Shown one piece after another: positions 46,190 to 57,106 of a stretch of 64,000 nt of DNA. How positions within the stretch are numbered: position 1 is the first letter of the stretch; each line of letters begins with the position of its first letter. Made by a program: the position numbers and the translations under genes. This DNA is from Variovorax sp. SG517 (GTDB lineage: Bacteria; Pseudomonadota; Gammaproteobacteria; Burkholderiales; Burkholderiaceae_C), in contig NZ_JABMJG010000007.1 in the NCBI RefSeq assembly GCF_013376045.1, positions 338,433 through 402,432 of the forward strand, read 5' to 3'. The notes under the pieces are model-generated. The model was not told the origin of the DNA and searched no databases. It saw only the letters and a list, made by a program, of their open reading frames with translations.

Positions 46190-46669
46190 ATGAATCGATT
46201 CCGGAGTTGCCTGATGGGAGGCGCCATGGGCGGCGCATTGCTGGCACCGGCCGCCTTCGGCGCCCCGCCCGCGGCGCCGGCCACACAGGCAGCCCCCGCA
46301 CCGGTGGCGCCCGCGCCGGCAGATCCCGCCGCCGGCATCCGCGAAGTCGAAGCCGCCGTGCGCGCCTGGGCAGCAGCCTGGTCCGCTCGGGACGTGGCGC
46401 GCTACCTGGCGGCCTACGCACCCGACTTCGCCCCGCCGCGCGGCCAGGACCGCAAGGCCTGGGAGGCCGACCGCCGCGCGCGCATCGAGGACAAGGCCGT
46501 CATCAACGTGGGCATCGAAAGCCTCGTCATCAGTGTCCAGGGGCAATCGGCCAGCGCCACCTTCGAGCAGACCTACAGCGCCGACAAATTCCGCGAGAAA
46601 GGCCGCAAGACGCTGGAGCTGCAGCGCGTTGGCAACCGCTGGCTCATACGCAAGGAAAGCGCCGGCTGA
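46190..46669 (+). CDS. exported SnoaL/NTF2-like protein
   Basis: A 159-residue exported protein. The signal region (GGAMGGALLAPAAFGAPPAA) is followed by an Ala/Pro-rich linker to about residue 45. The rest is an NTF2-like cone: AVRAWAAAWSARDVARYLAA, YAPDFAPPRGQDRKAWEADR and FEQTYSADKFREKGRKTLEL. This pattern matches the accessory domain found at the C-terminus of some L,D-transpeptidases (Cds6-like), but the catalytic domain is absent here. It may bind envelope ligands; function unknown. The ribosome site is AAGGAGGGGACTGCGCC. Confidence 0.72.
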   Translation: MNRFRSCLMGGAMGGALLAPAAFGAPPAAPATQAAPAPVAPAPADPAAGIREVEAAVRAWAAAWSARDVARYLAAYAPDFAPPRGQDRKAWEADRRARIEDKAVINVGIESLVISVQGQSASATFEQTYSADKFREKGRKTLELQRVGNRWLIRKESAG

Positions 46670-46769
46670 AGGGCCGCCACGCAATTGCCCCTGTAAGGCG
46701 AACGGTTCATGGAGATGTCACTACTTGCAACGATGCTGCAGCCTTCGTTTCCCCAAAGCTGTGGCTGCC

Positions 46770-47318
46770 ATGTTTCCCACCAAGACCGACAAGGCGCGCA
46801 ACGAACTCCAGGGCGGACAGCGCACGCTCACCCAGCGCGAACGCGCCCTGCTGCTGATGGCCGACGGCCGGCGCTCCCTGACCGACTTCAGTCCCCTCTT
46901 CCCCAACCGCGACGAAGCCGAGCGGACGATCCAGGCGCTGATCGACAAGGGCTACCTGCAGGGCACGAAGGCCGCGGCGGCGGAAGCCGAGCCCCCCGCG
47001 CAGCCCGCGCCCTCGCCCATTCCCGCCGCCGAGCCGATCCAGGTCGCCACCTCCGCCGACACCTTCGACGGCAAGCGTTCGCTGGCGACAACGCGCATGT
47101 TCCTCTTCGACATCTGCGAGCGCATGTTCGTGCGCCGCGACCCGAAGTTCGCGCTGCAGATGCGCGACGCCCTGCGCGAGGCGCGCGACCGCGAGGCCAT
47201 GCTGACCATCGCCGCGCTGATGCTCACCGAGATCGAGAAGACCGCCGGCGTGGAGCGCGCCGAGTCGCTGCGAGAGCGCATCGACCGGCTGCTGCCGCCG
47301 GCCGAAGTGATTCACTGA
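46770..47318 (+). CDS. conserved protein of unknown function, winged-helix-like N-terminus
   Basis: A 182-residue soluble protein. The first 65 residues (LTQRERALLLMADGRRSLTD, then AERTIQALIDKGYLQG) look like a PATAN- or winged-helix-type module that reads as 'is there something to repress'. An Ala/Pro linker follows, then a charged helical C-terminus (FLFDICERMFVRRDPKFALQ). I do not recognise a named family. The ATG at 46770 follows a weak ribosome site; the open frame extends well upstream but overlaps the previous gene. It is probably cytoplasmic. Confidence 0.65.
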   Translation: MFPTKTDKARNELQGGQRTLTQRERALLLMADGRRSLTDFSPLFPNRDEAERTIQALIDKGYLQGTKAAAAEAEPPAQPAPSPIPAAEPIQVATSADTFDGKRSLATTRMFLFDICERMFVRRDPKFALQMRDALREARDREAMLTIAALMLTEIEKTAGVERAESLRERIDRLLPPAEVIH

Positions 47319-47367
47319 GGACCTCGATGGGGGCGGCCGTCGCCCCAGCCTGTGACACCATCGCCGG

Positions 47368-47778
47368 GTGAATTCCCCGCCTCCCGTCTCCACCTCGTTG
47401 TCCGCACGCCTTCGCGGCTGGGCCAGGCGCCTCAAGCGCGATGGCGTCACGCTCTGGTTCGCCTGCCGGCACGCCGCCACGCCGTGGTACGCCAAGGCGC
47501 TCGGCATGTTCGTGGTGGCCTATGCGCTCAGCCCGATCGACCTGATTCCCGACTTCGTTCCAGTGCTCGGCTACGTCGACGACGTGCTGCTGCTGCCGGG
47601 GCTGATCTGGCTCACGATCCGGCTGATTCCGGCGCCGGTGCTCGCCGAATGCCGCGAGCGGGCCGATGCCTGGATGCAAAGCTCGGGCTCCAGGCCGACC
47701 AGCCGCTGGGGCGCCGCACTGGTCGTGGCCGTGTGGATCGCCGCGGTCGCGGGGGCGTGGTACCTGTGGGCACGTTGA
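47368..47778 (+). CDS. DUF1232 (YkvA-like) membrane protein
   Basis: A 136-residue membrane protein. The central DUF1232 core is unmistakable: VVAYALSPIDLIPDFVPVLG, then YVDDVLLLPGLIWLTIRLIP. A second hydrophobic helix ends the protein (WGAALVVAVWIAAVAGAWYL). The start is GTG (VNSPPPVSTSLSARL). No molecular function is established for the family. It lies 55 bases upstream of the glycine riboswitch and is independent of gcvT. Confidence 0.82.
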   Translation: MNSPPPVSTSLSARLRGWARRLKRDGVTLWFACRHAATPWYAKALGMFVVAYALSPIDLIPDFVPVLGYVDDVLLLPGLIWLTIRLIPAPVLAECRERADAWMQSSGSRPTSRWGAALVVAVWIAAVAGAWYLWAR

Positions 47779-47833
47779 GGGCGGCAGGACAAATCCGCCG
47801 GCCGGGCTGCCCGATCAACTACACTCGCCCGGG

Positions 47834-48041
47834 TCAGGAGAGAGCCCCGCAAGCCGGGGCCGCCGAAGGCGCAGGGGGCTATTTCCCCCGAACGCTCAGG
47901 CAAAAGGACTGACGAGGCGCCGGTGAAAACCGGCGTTTCCTTGCTGGAGAGAGGCCGCCGCCACCAACCGAGGCAGCGGCCCACCGAAGGAGCAAACCCC
48001 GATCGTGGGGCGAATCTCTCAGGTAAAGCGGACAGCAGGGG
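47834..48041 (+). ncRNA. tandem glycine riboswitch controlling gcvTHP
   Basis: Two glycine aptamers are visible. Aptamer 1 (about 47834-47913) has GGAGAGAGCC, the core GCCGCCGAAGGCGCAGGGGG and CGCTCAGGCAAAAGGACTGA. Aptamer 2 (about 47944-48041) repeats these as CTGGAGAGAGG, CACCGAAGGAGCAAACCCC and CTCTCAGGTAAAGCGGACAG. They precede gcvT by 50 bases. This class switches on glycine cleavage when glycine is high. The linker is about 30 bases with its own hairpin. A possible switch pairing is AGGGG (48037-48041) with CCCCT (48074-48078), next to the gcvT ribosome site at 48081-48084. Confidence 0.93.
47918..47938 (+). other. linker hairpin between the two glycine aptamers
   Basis: CGCCGGT-GAAA-ACCGGCG, a 7-bp stem with a GAAA (GNRA) tetraloop followed by TTT. 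It could stack between the aptamers or act as a weak early terminator. Confidence 0.55.
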
Positions 48042-48090
48042 TGGCCCATGGCTTGCGTCATGGATTTCGACTGCCCCTTTGGAGTGCCCC

Positions 48091-49263
48091 GTGGCCGCTT
48101 CCTCCGCATCCGCTACCGAACTTCTCAAGACGCCGCTGTACGACCTCCACCTGGAGTTGGGCGCCCGCATGGTGCCCTTCGCCGGCTATTCGATGCCGGT
48201 CCAGTACCCCGCCGGCCTGATGGCCGAACACAAGCACACGCGCGACGCAGCCGGCCTGTTCGACATCTCACACATGGGCCAGCTGCGCCTGGTCGGCCCC
48301 GACGCCGCTGCCGCCTTCGAGACCCTGATGCCCGTCGACGTGATCGACCTGCCCGCCGGCAAGCAGCGCTACGGCCTGCTGCTGAACGACGAGGGCGGCA
48401 TCCTCGACGACCTGATGTTCTTCAACGAGGGCAACGGCTCGATCTTCGTGATCGTCAACGGCGCCTGCAAGGTGGCCGACATCGCCCACATCCAGCAGAA
48501 GATCGGCTCGCGCTGCGAGGTGCGCCCCCTGCCCGACCACGCGCTGCTCGCGCTGCAGGGCCCGCAGGCCGCGGCCACGCTGGCGCGGCTGTCGCCCGGC
48601 ATCGAGCGCTTCGTGTTCATGACCGGCGGCTCGGTGCAGATCGGCGGCATCCCGGCCTTCGTCACCCGCAGCGGCTACACCGGCGAAGACGGCTTCGAGA
48701 TCTCGGTGGCCGCATCCGACGCCGAACGCCTCGCCCGCCTGCTGCTGGCCCAGCCCGAGGTCAAGCCCATCGGCCTGGGCGCGCGCAATTCGCTGCGGCT
48801 CGAAGCGGGCCTTTGCCTCTACGGCAACGACATCGACACCACCACCACGCCCGTCGAGGCCTCGCTCAACTGGGCGATGCAGAAGGTGCGCCGTACCGGT
48901 GGCGCGCGCGAAGGCGGCTTTCCGGGCGCCGCGAAGATCCTCGCGCAGCTCGCCGCAGCCACCGCAGGCGCGGCCGGCCACACCGACCACGACACGCTGA
49001 AGCGCAAGCGCGTGGGCCTCGTGGCGCTGGAGCGCATTCCGGTGCGCGACGGCACGGTGCTGCAGTCCTTCGAAGGCCAGGACATCGGCCTCGTCACCAG
49101 CGGCCTGCTCGGCCCCACGGCCGACCGCTGCATCGCCATGGGCTACGTGGCCACCGCCTTCGCCGAGCCCGGCACGCGCGTGCAGGCCATCGTGCGCGGC
49201 AAGCCGGTGCCGATGGAAGTGTCGACCATGCCCTTCGTGCCCACCCGCTACTACCGCGGCTGA
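48091..49263 (+). CDS. gcvT: aminomethyltransferase (glycine cleavage T protein)
   Basis: A 390-residue T protein, which transfers the methylene from aminomethyl-lipoyl-H to tetrahydrofolate and releases ammonia. Features are LYDLHLELGARMVPFAGYSM, the folate-binding FDISHMGQLRLVG, ALLALQGPQAAATLARL, RSGYTGEDGFEISV, and the Arg-containing IGLGARNSLRLEAGLCLYGN. The protein ends FVPTRYYRG. The start is a GTG behind TTTGGAGTGCCCC; the open frame upstream runs through the riboswitch and is not coding. It is the first gene of gcvTHP. Confidence 0.95.
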   Translation: MAASSASATELLKTPLYDLHLELGARMVPFAGYSMPVQYPAGLMAEHKHTRDAAGLFDISHMGQLRLVGPDAAAAFETLMPVDVIDLPAGKQRYGLLLNDEGGILDDLMFFNEGNGSIFVIVNGACKVADIAHIQQKIGSRCEVRPLPDHALLALQGPQAAATLARLSPGIERFVFMTGGSVQIGGIPAFVTRSGYTGEDGFEISVAASDAERLARLLLAQPEVKPIGLGARNSLRLEAGLCLYGNDIDTTTTPVEASLNWAMQKVRRTGGAREGGFPGAAKILAQLAAATAGAAGHTDHDTLKRKRVGLVALERIPVRDGTVLQSFEGQDIGLVTSGLLGPTADRCIAMGYVATAFAEPGTRVQAIVRGKPVPMEVSTMPFVPTRYYRG

Positions 49264-49316
49264 CCGGCTAGGCTCTGCACCCCCGATCCATTTTTTCCAC
49301 GAGGAGTTTTTCCACC

Positions 49317-49688
49317 ATGAGCATCAAGTACACCAAGGACCACGAATGGGTGTCGGCCGAAGGCGACGCGGCCACCGTCGGCATCACCGTGCACGCGCAG
49401 GACGCGCTGGGCGACGTGGTGTTCGTCGACCTGCCCGAAGTCGGCAAGACCTTCGCCCAGGGCGAAGTCGCCGGTGTCGTCGAATCGGTGAAGGCCGCCG
49501 CCGACGTGTTCATGCCCGTCTCGGGCGAGATCACCGAAGTGAACGAAGCGCTGCGCGCCGACCCGTCGCTGGCCAACAGCGACCCGCTGGCCGCCGGCTG
49601 GTTCTTCAAGGTCAAGCTGAGCGATCCGGCGCAGCTCGACGCGCTGCTGGACGCGGCCAGCTACGACAAGTTCGCCGCCGAATCCTGA
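49317..49688 (+). CDS. gcvH: glycine cleavage H protein
   Basis: A 123-residue lipoyl carrier protein. The lipoylated lysine is Lys59 in GVVESVKAAADVFMPVSGEI, the universal H-protein motif, and YTKDHEWVSAEGDAATVGIT begins the fold. It shuttles the aminomethyl group between GcvP, GcvT and the L protein (not in the window). It lies 53 bases after gcvT, with the ribosome site GAGGAGTTTTTCCACC. Confidence 0.96.
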   Translation: MSIKYTKDHEWVSAEGDAATVGITVHAQDALGDVVFVDLPEVGKTFAQGEVAGVVESVKAAADVFMPVSGEITEVNEALRADPSLANSDPLAAGWFFKVKLSDPAQLDALLDAASYDKFAAES

Positions 49689-49792
49689 TGCGCTGCTGAA
49701 AGCCGGCGACCGGGTACGGGTGACGCGAGGGTTTCTCGTCATCCGGATCCGGCTCCCGCTCCCGTACTCCTCTCTTGCCCCATCCCATCGCC

Positions 49793-52705
<2,913 letters not shown>

Positions 52706-52735
52706 ACGGGAAGGAGGCCGCGAAGGCGCGACCTT

Positions 52736-52990
52736 CTACGGTGAGGGTTCGCGGCGGTAGGCCGCCCACTTCACCGTCAGGATGTCAGCGGCGATCTTCG
52801 CGGCGTTGACGCCCGCATAGGCTTCGGACGGGTCGAACTGGAAGGCCTCCCGGTACCGGTTGATCTGCGCGTAGTCCGGGTCGATGGTCATCGGGCCCAT
52901 CAGCTCGGCGGGGTCGGTGCCCGCCGGAAGCGCGAGGAATTTCTCCGAGTCGGTGGCACTCTGGTAGAGGTCGACGCTCATCAGATTCAT
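52736..52990 (-). CDS. small conserved protein of unknown function
   Basis: An 84-residue acidic protein (MNLMSVDLYQSATDSEKFLA, then YAQINRYREAFQFDPSEAYA). It has a good ribosome site (GGAGGACAACCGT). No signal peptide or membrane segment is visible. I do not recognise the family; the conserved-looking ALPAGTDPAELMGP has the feel of a short regulatory or scaffold protein. It converges with gcvP and stands 134 bases from the next gene. Confidence 0.6.
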   Translation of the reverse strand: MNLMSVDLYQSATDSEKFLALPAGTDPAELMGPMTIDPDYAQINRYREAFQFDPSEAYAGVNAAKIAADILTVKWAAYRREPSP

Positions 52991-53124
52991 ACGGTTGTCC
53001 TCCGGAGCTTGGTTTCGGCAACCAAGCCTCCGCGACAACCGCGGGGCATGCAATCGGTGTGCGCCTACACGGCGCGCCGGAAGAACGCCCGCAGCCTCAG
53101 GGCCAGTGTCGGGGCTGCTGTCAG

Positions 53125-54030
53125 TCAGGGCTGCTTCTTCTTCACCACGTCCCCCGTGGCGATCTGCTCGCGGAAGGCGCGCATGCTGGCCTTCACCTTG
53201 CGCTCGTTCTCCAGCCCCATGCGCACCATGATCTTCTGCCCCGCGGACATTGCTTCCAGTTGCGGATCGGCGTACTCGTAGCGCACCCACGGTCGCTGGG
53301 ACGGGACGTCGCCCTTCACCTCGACCAGCCGCACCTGCACCGGACCGGCGGGCTCGGGCGCCTGCAGCAGGTGGTCGATCACGGCGACGAGCCTGTCGTT
53401 GAAGTAGCGCCCCGGGTAGCCCAGTTCTTCATACGCATGCTGGAAGAGCGGATAGAGCCGGGCATAGGCCTTGGCCGCCTTCGCCGGATCGACGGACCCG
53501 GCAAACAGCACCATGGCGTTGTAGCGCGCCGCGTTGTTGGCGGCAATGACCTGCTTGTCGCCCTGCCCCGAGGTGATGAAGCGCTGCTTGGTCTGCTGCA
53601 CCGGCCATGCGCTCGCTGGCGCCTGCTCGCGCGCGAGGTTGTCGACCGTTGCCACGAAGCGGCGCACGATGCCGTCGAACTGCAGGAAGTCGGCCACGTT
53701 CTTGCTGCCGAACAGGTCGACCAGGGCCTTCATCACGCGCGTGTCGGCGTCGGTGGCGTTCGCGAGCCCCGCGTCGGGCACCGCGATCCCGTCCATCGGG
53801 TTTCGCGGTTCCAGGGATTGGGGTGCGGGCGCGGGTGCCGGCGGGGGTGGCGCTCCGTCGTTCGGCGCCGCGGCCACCGGCGTGGCTTCGGGGGCCTGCT
53901 GCTGCTGGTACCAGCGCCAGCCGAAGAACGCGGCCGCGAGCAGCACGAGCACGGCGACGACGATGCTTCCTATGGGCGTTTCGCGGCGAGGCCTGAACTC
54001 GGGGGTGTCGTGGGTGTCGCTGTCTTGCAT
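53125..54030 (-). CDS. DUF3014 membrane-anchored periplasmic protein
   Basis: A 301-residue DUF3014 protein. A single N-terminal anchor (IGSIVVAVLVLLAAAFFGWR, residues 20-40) is followed by a Pro/Ala linker to about residue 80. The periplasmic domain shows KALVDLFGSKNVADFLQFDG, RRFVATVDNLAREQAPASAW and YARLYPLFQHAYEELGYPGR, as in other DUF3014 proteins. Function is unknown. It ends with a Lys-rich tail (VVKKKQP). Confidence 0.8.
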   Translation of the reverse strand: MQDSDTHDTPEFRPRRETPIGSIVVAVLVLLAAAFFGWRWYQQQQAPEATPVAAAPNDGAPPPPAPAPAPQSLEPRNPMDGIAVPDAGLANATDADTRVMKALVDLFGSKNVADFLQFDGIVRRFVATVDNLAREQAPASAWPVQQTKQRFITSGQGDKQVIAANNAARYNAMVLFAGSVDPAKAAKAYARLYPLFQHAYEELGYPGRYFNDRLVAVIDHLLQAPEPAGPVQVRLVEVKGDVPSQRPWVRYEYADPQLEAMSAGQKIMVRMGLENERKVKASMRAFREQIATGDVVKKKQP

Positions 54031-54162
54031 GAGGGCGTTTCCTTGTGCGGTGATGTCGTCAGGAAGGCGAGCAGCTGGCTATGGTGCACCAGATCAGGTC
54101 GCAGCCGGACCACGTCGTCGTAACGCCCTGTGACGCAGCGGTCACGCGGAAGTTCAGTCAGC

Positions 54163-54834
54163 TCATTCCGGCGCGCTCAGCGACTGCAGCCACGCCAGCG
54201 TGGCCTGCAGCTCCGCCGGGCGGATCTCGTGCGCGCCCGGAAAGTCCGTGCCCGACAGCGCCAGCGGCAGCGTGCGCGCCAGCTCACGCGTGGCCTGTGC
54301 GGCGCTCGGCGGAATCACGTTGTCGGCGCTGCCATGGCTCACCCACAGCGCCTTGCCCTCGAAAGCCTCGGGCGGCGCGATGTGCGGCACCACCTGCGGC
54401 AGCAGCCGGCTGTGCCACACCAATGCGGCACGCACGCTTTCAGGCTTGGTCAGCAGCAGCGACAACGCCATGATGCCGCCCTGGCTGAAGCCGCCGACCA
54501 CGATGCGCTGCGCCGGCACGCCGAGCTGCTGCGAGGCCGAGGCGATCATCTCGCCCACGAGGAAGCGGCTTTCGCGCTCCTGCTCTTCGTCGATGCGGCG
54601 CTCGCCGCCGGGCAGCACGTCGAACTCGAACCACGCGTACGAGTCGGGCGACAGCACGTACGGCGCGCGCAGGCTCAGCACGTGGAACTGAGGAGGCAGC
54701 ATGCGCGCCAGGCCGAACAGGTCCTGCTCGTTGCTGCCCACGCCGTGCATCAGCACCAGCAGCCACGGCTCGCGGACATCGGGTTGTGCGCCTTGCGCGA
54801 GGAACTTCAAGGGCAAATGCAGTTGCTGGGTCAT
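54163..54834 (-). CDS. alpha/beta-hydrolase carboxylesterase
   Basis: A 223-residue phospholipase/carboxylesterase-type alpha/beta hydrolase. The nucleophile elbow is IVVGGFSQGGIMALSLLL (G-F-S-Q-G), and the oxyanion region LLVLMHGVGSNEQDLFGLAR precedes it. The catalytic His lies in FPGAHEIRPAELQATLAWL and the Asp is probably in WVSHGSADNVIP. It is cytoplasmic, with broad short-ester or palmitoyl-thioesterase-like activity. It is upstream of the DUF3014 gene on the same strand. Confidence 0.88.
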   Translation of the reverse strand: MTQQLHLPLKFLAQGAQPDVREPWLLVLMHGVGSNEQDLFGLARMLPPQFHVLSLRAPYVLSPDSYAWFEFDVLPGGERRIDEEQERESRFLVGEMIASASQQLGVPAQRIVVGGFSQGGIMALSLLLTKPESVRAALVWHSRLLPQVVPHIAPPEAFEGKALWVSHGSADNVIPPSAAQATRELARTLPLALSGTDFPGAHEIRPAELQATLAWLQSLSAPE

Positions 54835-54874
54835 TGGCCTTCTTCTTTCTTTCGTTCGTTCTTTTCTTTTTTGT

Positions 54875-55918
54875 TCAGCGAAACCCTCGCGCCAGTTCGC
54901 GCGTGAGTTCGGCTGCAGGAATCTCGCGGCAGCCGGTCGCGTTCTGCCCCGACCACAGCGGGGAGAAATCGCCGCTGCCCTGTGCCTCGGCCTTGGCGCG
55001 CAGCGGCGCGATGGCGGAGGTGGCCAGCGGAAACTCCGGCGCCGCCGCGCCGATGGGACCGAGATCGCGCATCACGCGGTTCACGATGCCGCGCGCCGGC
55101 CGGCCGGTGAAGAGGTTGGTGAGCGCCGTGTGCCTCGCGGCCTTGCCCTTGAGCGCCGCGCGATGGATCGCGCTGGTGGTCGCCTCGGGCGTCAGCATGT
55201 AGGCCGTGCCGATCTGCACGCCCGCCGCGCCCATCGCCATGGCCGCGGCCACGCCGTTCGCATCCGCGATGCCGCCGGCCGCGATCACCGGCACCTTGAC
55301 CGCATGCACGAGCTGCGGCAGCAGCGCGAAGGTGCCCAGCTGCCGCGTCAGGTCGTGCGACAGGAAGTGGCCGCGATGCCCGCCGGCCTCCAGCCCTTGC
55401 GCGATGACGGCGTCCACGCCGCGCGCCTCGAGCCACTGCGCCTCTTCCACCGTGGTGGCCGAGGCCAGCACCTTCGCGCCCCAGCCGTGCACCCGCGCCA
55501 TCAGCGCCTCGGGCGGCAACCCGAAATGAAAGCTCACCACCGGCGGCTTGAACTCCGCCAGCAGGTCGGCCACCTCGGCACTGAACGGGTTGCGGCCCGG
55601 GCCGGCGGGAATGCCCGCCGCATCGATGCCGTACTCGGCGTAGTACGGCGCCAGCGCGGCGCGCCAGGTCGCCTCGCGCTCAGGGCTGGGCTCGGGCGGC
55701 GTATGGCAGAAGAAGTTGACGTTGTAGGGCTTGCCGGTGCCCGCGCGGATGGCGGCGATTTCGCTGCGCAGGGCATCGGTGCTCAGCATCGCTGCCGGAA
55801 GCGAACCGAGCCCGCCTGCGTTGCTGACCGCGATGGCCATCGCGCTGCCCTGGATGCCGGCCATCGGGGCCTGGATGAGGGGGATTTCCGTGCCGAGGAG
55901 TTGTTGCAGCGTGGTCAT
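54875..55918 (-). CDS. nitronate monooxygenase
   Basis: A 347-residue FMN-dependent nitronate monooxygenase. The N-terminus EIPLIQAPMAGIQGSAMAIA, the FMN-binding IPVIAAGGIADANGVAAAMA, and the active-site His in EAGGHRGHFLSHDLTRQLG are all present. A C-terminal TNLFTGRPARGIVNRVMRDL block is typical. It oxidises alkyl nitronates; a detoxification role is likely. It lies 40 bases before the carboxylesterase on the same strand. Confidence 0.9.
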   Translation of the reverse strand: MTTLQQLLGTEIPLIQAPMAGIQGSAMAIAVSNAGGLGSLPAAMLSTDALRSEIAAIRAGTGKPYNVNFFCHTPPEPSPEREATWRAALAPYYAEYGIDAAGIPAGPGRNPFSAEVADLLAEFKPPVVSFHFGLPPEALMARVHGWGAKVLASATTVEEAQWLEARGVDAVIAQGLEAGGHRGHFLSHDLTRQLGTFALLPQLVHAVKVPVIAAGGIADANGVAAAMAMGAAGVQIGTAYMLTPEATTSAIHRAALKGKAARHTALTNLFTGRPARGIVNRVMRDLGPIGAAAPEFPLATSAIAPLRAKAEAQGSGDFSPLWSGQNATGCREIPAAELTRELARGFR

Positions 55919-55998
55919 TCGGAGGCGCTCCTTTTGTCGAATGCCGGTGATTCTCCGGCCAAGCCGGAGGTCGCCGCGGCAACAGGGTCATCGCCCCG

Positions 55999-56036
55999 CG
56001 TCACCGATCGCCCGGAGAGCCTCGCGTGGGGACCGT
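55999..56036 (+). pseudogene. fragment resembling the DHFR-family gene at 63.0 kb
   Basis: These 38 bases match 63048-63085, inside the dihydrofolate-reductase-like gene, with only four mismatches. In one frame they read VTDRPESLAWGP against VTHRPESLAWGP. The flanks are not similar for long and there is no start or continuous domain, so this looks like a relic of a second copy in the gap before argC. Confidence 0.45.
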
Positions 56037-56097
56037 TCAGACCGTGCAGCGATCCGGACACGGCGCGGCGCCGGCAGCTGCCGTCGATATCGAGCCG

Positions 56098-57024
56098 CTA
56101 CACCGTCAGCATCTCGGCGGCCATCAATCGCAGGTTCTGCACAGCCGCCCCCGCGGCGCCTTTGCCCAGGTTGTCCAGAACCGCGCCCAGCACGATCTGA
56201 CCTGTGCGTTCATTCCACGCAACGGCCAGACTCAGATCGTTCGAGCCGTTGTGGACCTGCGGGTCCAGCTCTGTCATCGGAATGGCAGACGACATCGGCA
56301 GCACGTGAACGTGCGCCGCATCGCGGTATCGCTGCGCAAGGCATTCGTGGATGCGCGTACCCGAGACATCGGATGGAAGCATTCGCGCGTGCAATCCGAT
56401 GGTGAGCACGATGCCCTGCCGGTAGCTGCCATAGGCCGGCACGAAGATGGGGCGCTCCGTCAGGCCGGCGTAGGTCTCTATTTCCGGCACATGCTTGTGC
56501 TCGAGTGCAAGGCCGTAAACCTTCAAGGAATGCGCTCCAGTCCCGGCCTCGTGCGCTTCCGCCCCCGCCCTGCCCTGACCGGAATAGCCCGAGACGGCAT
56601 GAATGACAAGCGGATAGTCAGCAGGCAGGAGGCCGGCATCCCTCAACGGCCGCAGCAGGGCAACCGCAGCAGTGGGATAGCAGCCCGGATTCGTGACCCG
56701 TGCTGCCGAGGCAATGCGTTTGCCTTGCCGTGCATCGAGTTCGGGCAGGCCGTAGACCCAGCCCGGGCTGGTGCGGTGAGCCGAACTGGCGTCGATCACG
56801 CGCACCGAGGGGTTCTCGATCATCGCCACCGCGTCGCGCGCCGCTGCATCGGGCAGGCAAAGGATGGCGATGTCGCACTCGTTGAGAGCGGCCCGTCGGG
56901 CGGCCGCGTCCTTGCGCAGGTTTGCCGGCAATGTGCGGATGCGAAATTCCCCACCCCGGAGCCGGTTCTGCAGGTCAAGGCCGGTGGTGCCCTGATCGCC
57001 GTCGATGAAGATGCTGAGGTTCAT
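56098..57024 (-). CDS. argC: N-acetyl-gamma-glutamyl-phosphate reductase, type 2
   Basis: A 308-residue ArgC of the short, type 2 class. It reduces N-acetylglutamyl-phosphate in arginine synthesis. The NADP site is IFIDGDQGTTGLDLQNRL, the catalytic Cys115 is in TNPGCYPTAAVALLRPL, and IHAVSGYSGQGRAGAEAH is the substrate loop. It is divergent from a LysR gene with 82 bases between starts, and is not with other arg genes. Variovorax-like organisms usually have a long-type argC elsewhere, so this may be a second copy (not testable here). Confidence 0.93.
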   Translation of the reverse strand: MNLSIFIDGDQGTTGLDLQNRLRGGEFRIRTLPANLRKDAAARRAALNECDIAILCLPDAAARDAVAMIENPSVRVIDASSAHRTSPGWVYGLPELDARQGKRIASAARVTNPGCYPTAAVALLRPLRDAGLLPADYPLVIHAVSGYSGQGRAGAEAHEAGTGAHSLKVYGLALEHKHVPEIETYAGLTERPIFVPAYGSYRQGIVLTIGLHARMLPSDVSGTRIHECLAQRYRDAAHVHVLPMSSAIPMTELDPQVHNGSNDLSLAVAWNERTGQIVLGAVLDNLGKGAAGAAVQNLRLMAAEMLTV

Positions 57025-57082
57025 GGAGCGCGATCGTAGGCATCCGGCCTCGATGGCTCCAGCTAAATATATGGAACCCAGG

Positions 57083-57099
57083 ATTAAGAAAAGTTAAAT
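57083..57099. promoter_or_regulatory. AT-rich dyad before the argC-linked LysR gene
   Basis: ATTAA (57083-57087) and TTAAAT (57094-57099) lie in an AT-rich run (57062-57100) that stands out from the GC-rich surroundings. The region is the shared promoter of argC and the LysR gene. It is a weak candidate operator. Confidence 0.35.
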
Positions 57100-57106
57100 T
57101 TGCGCC

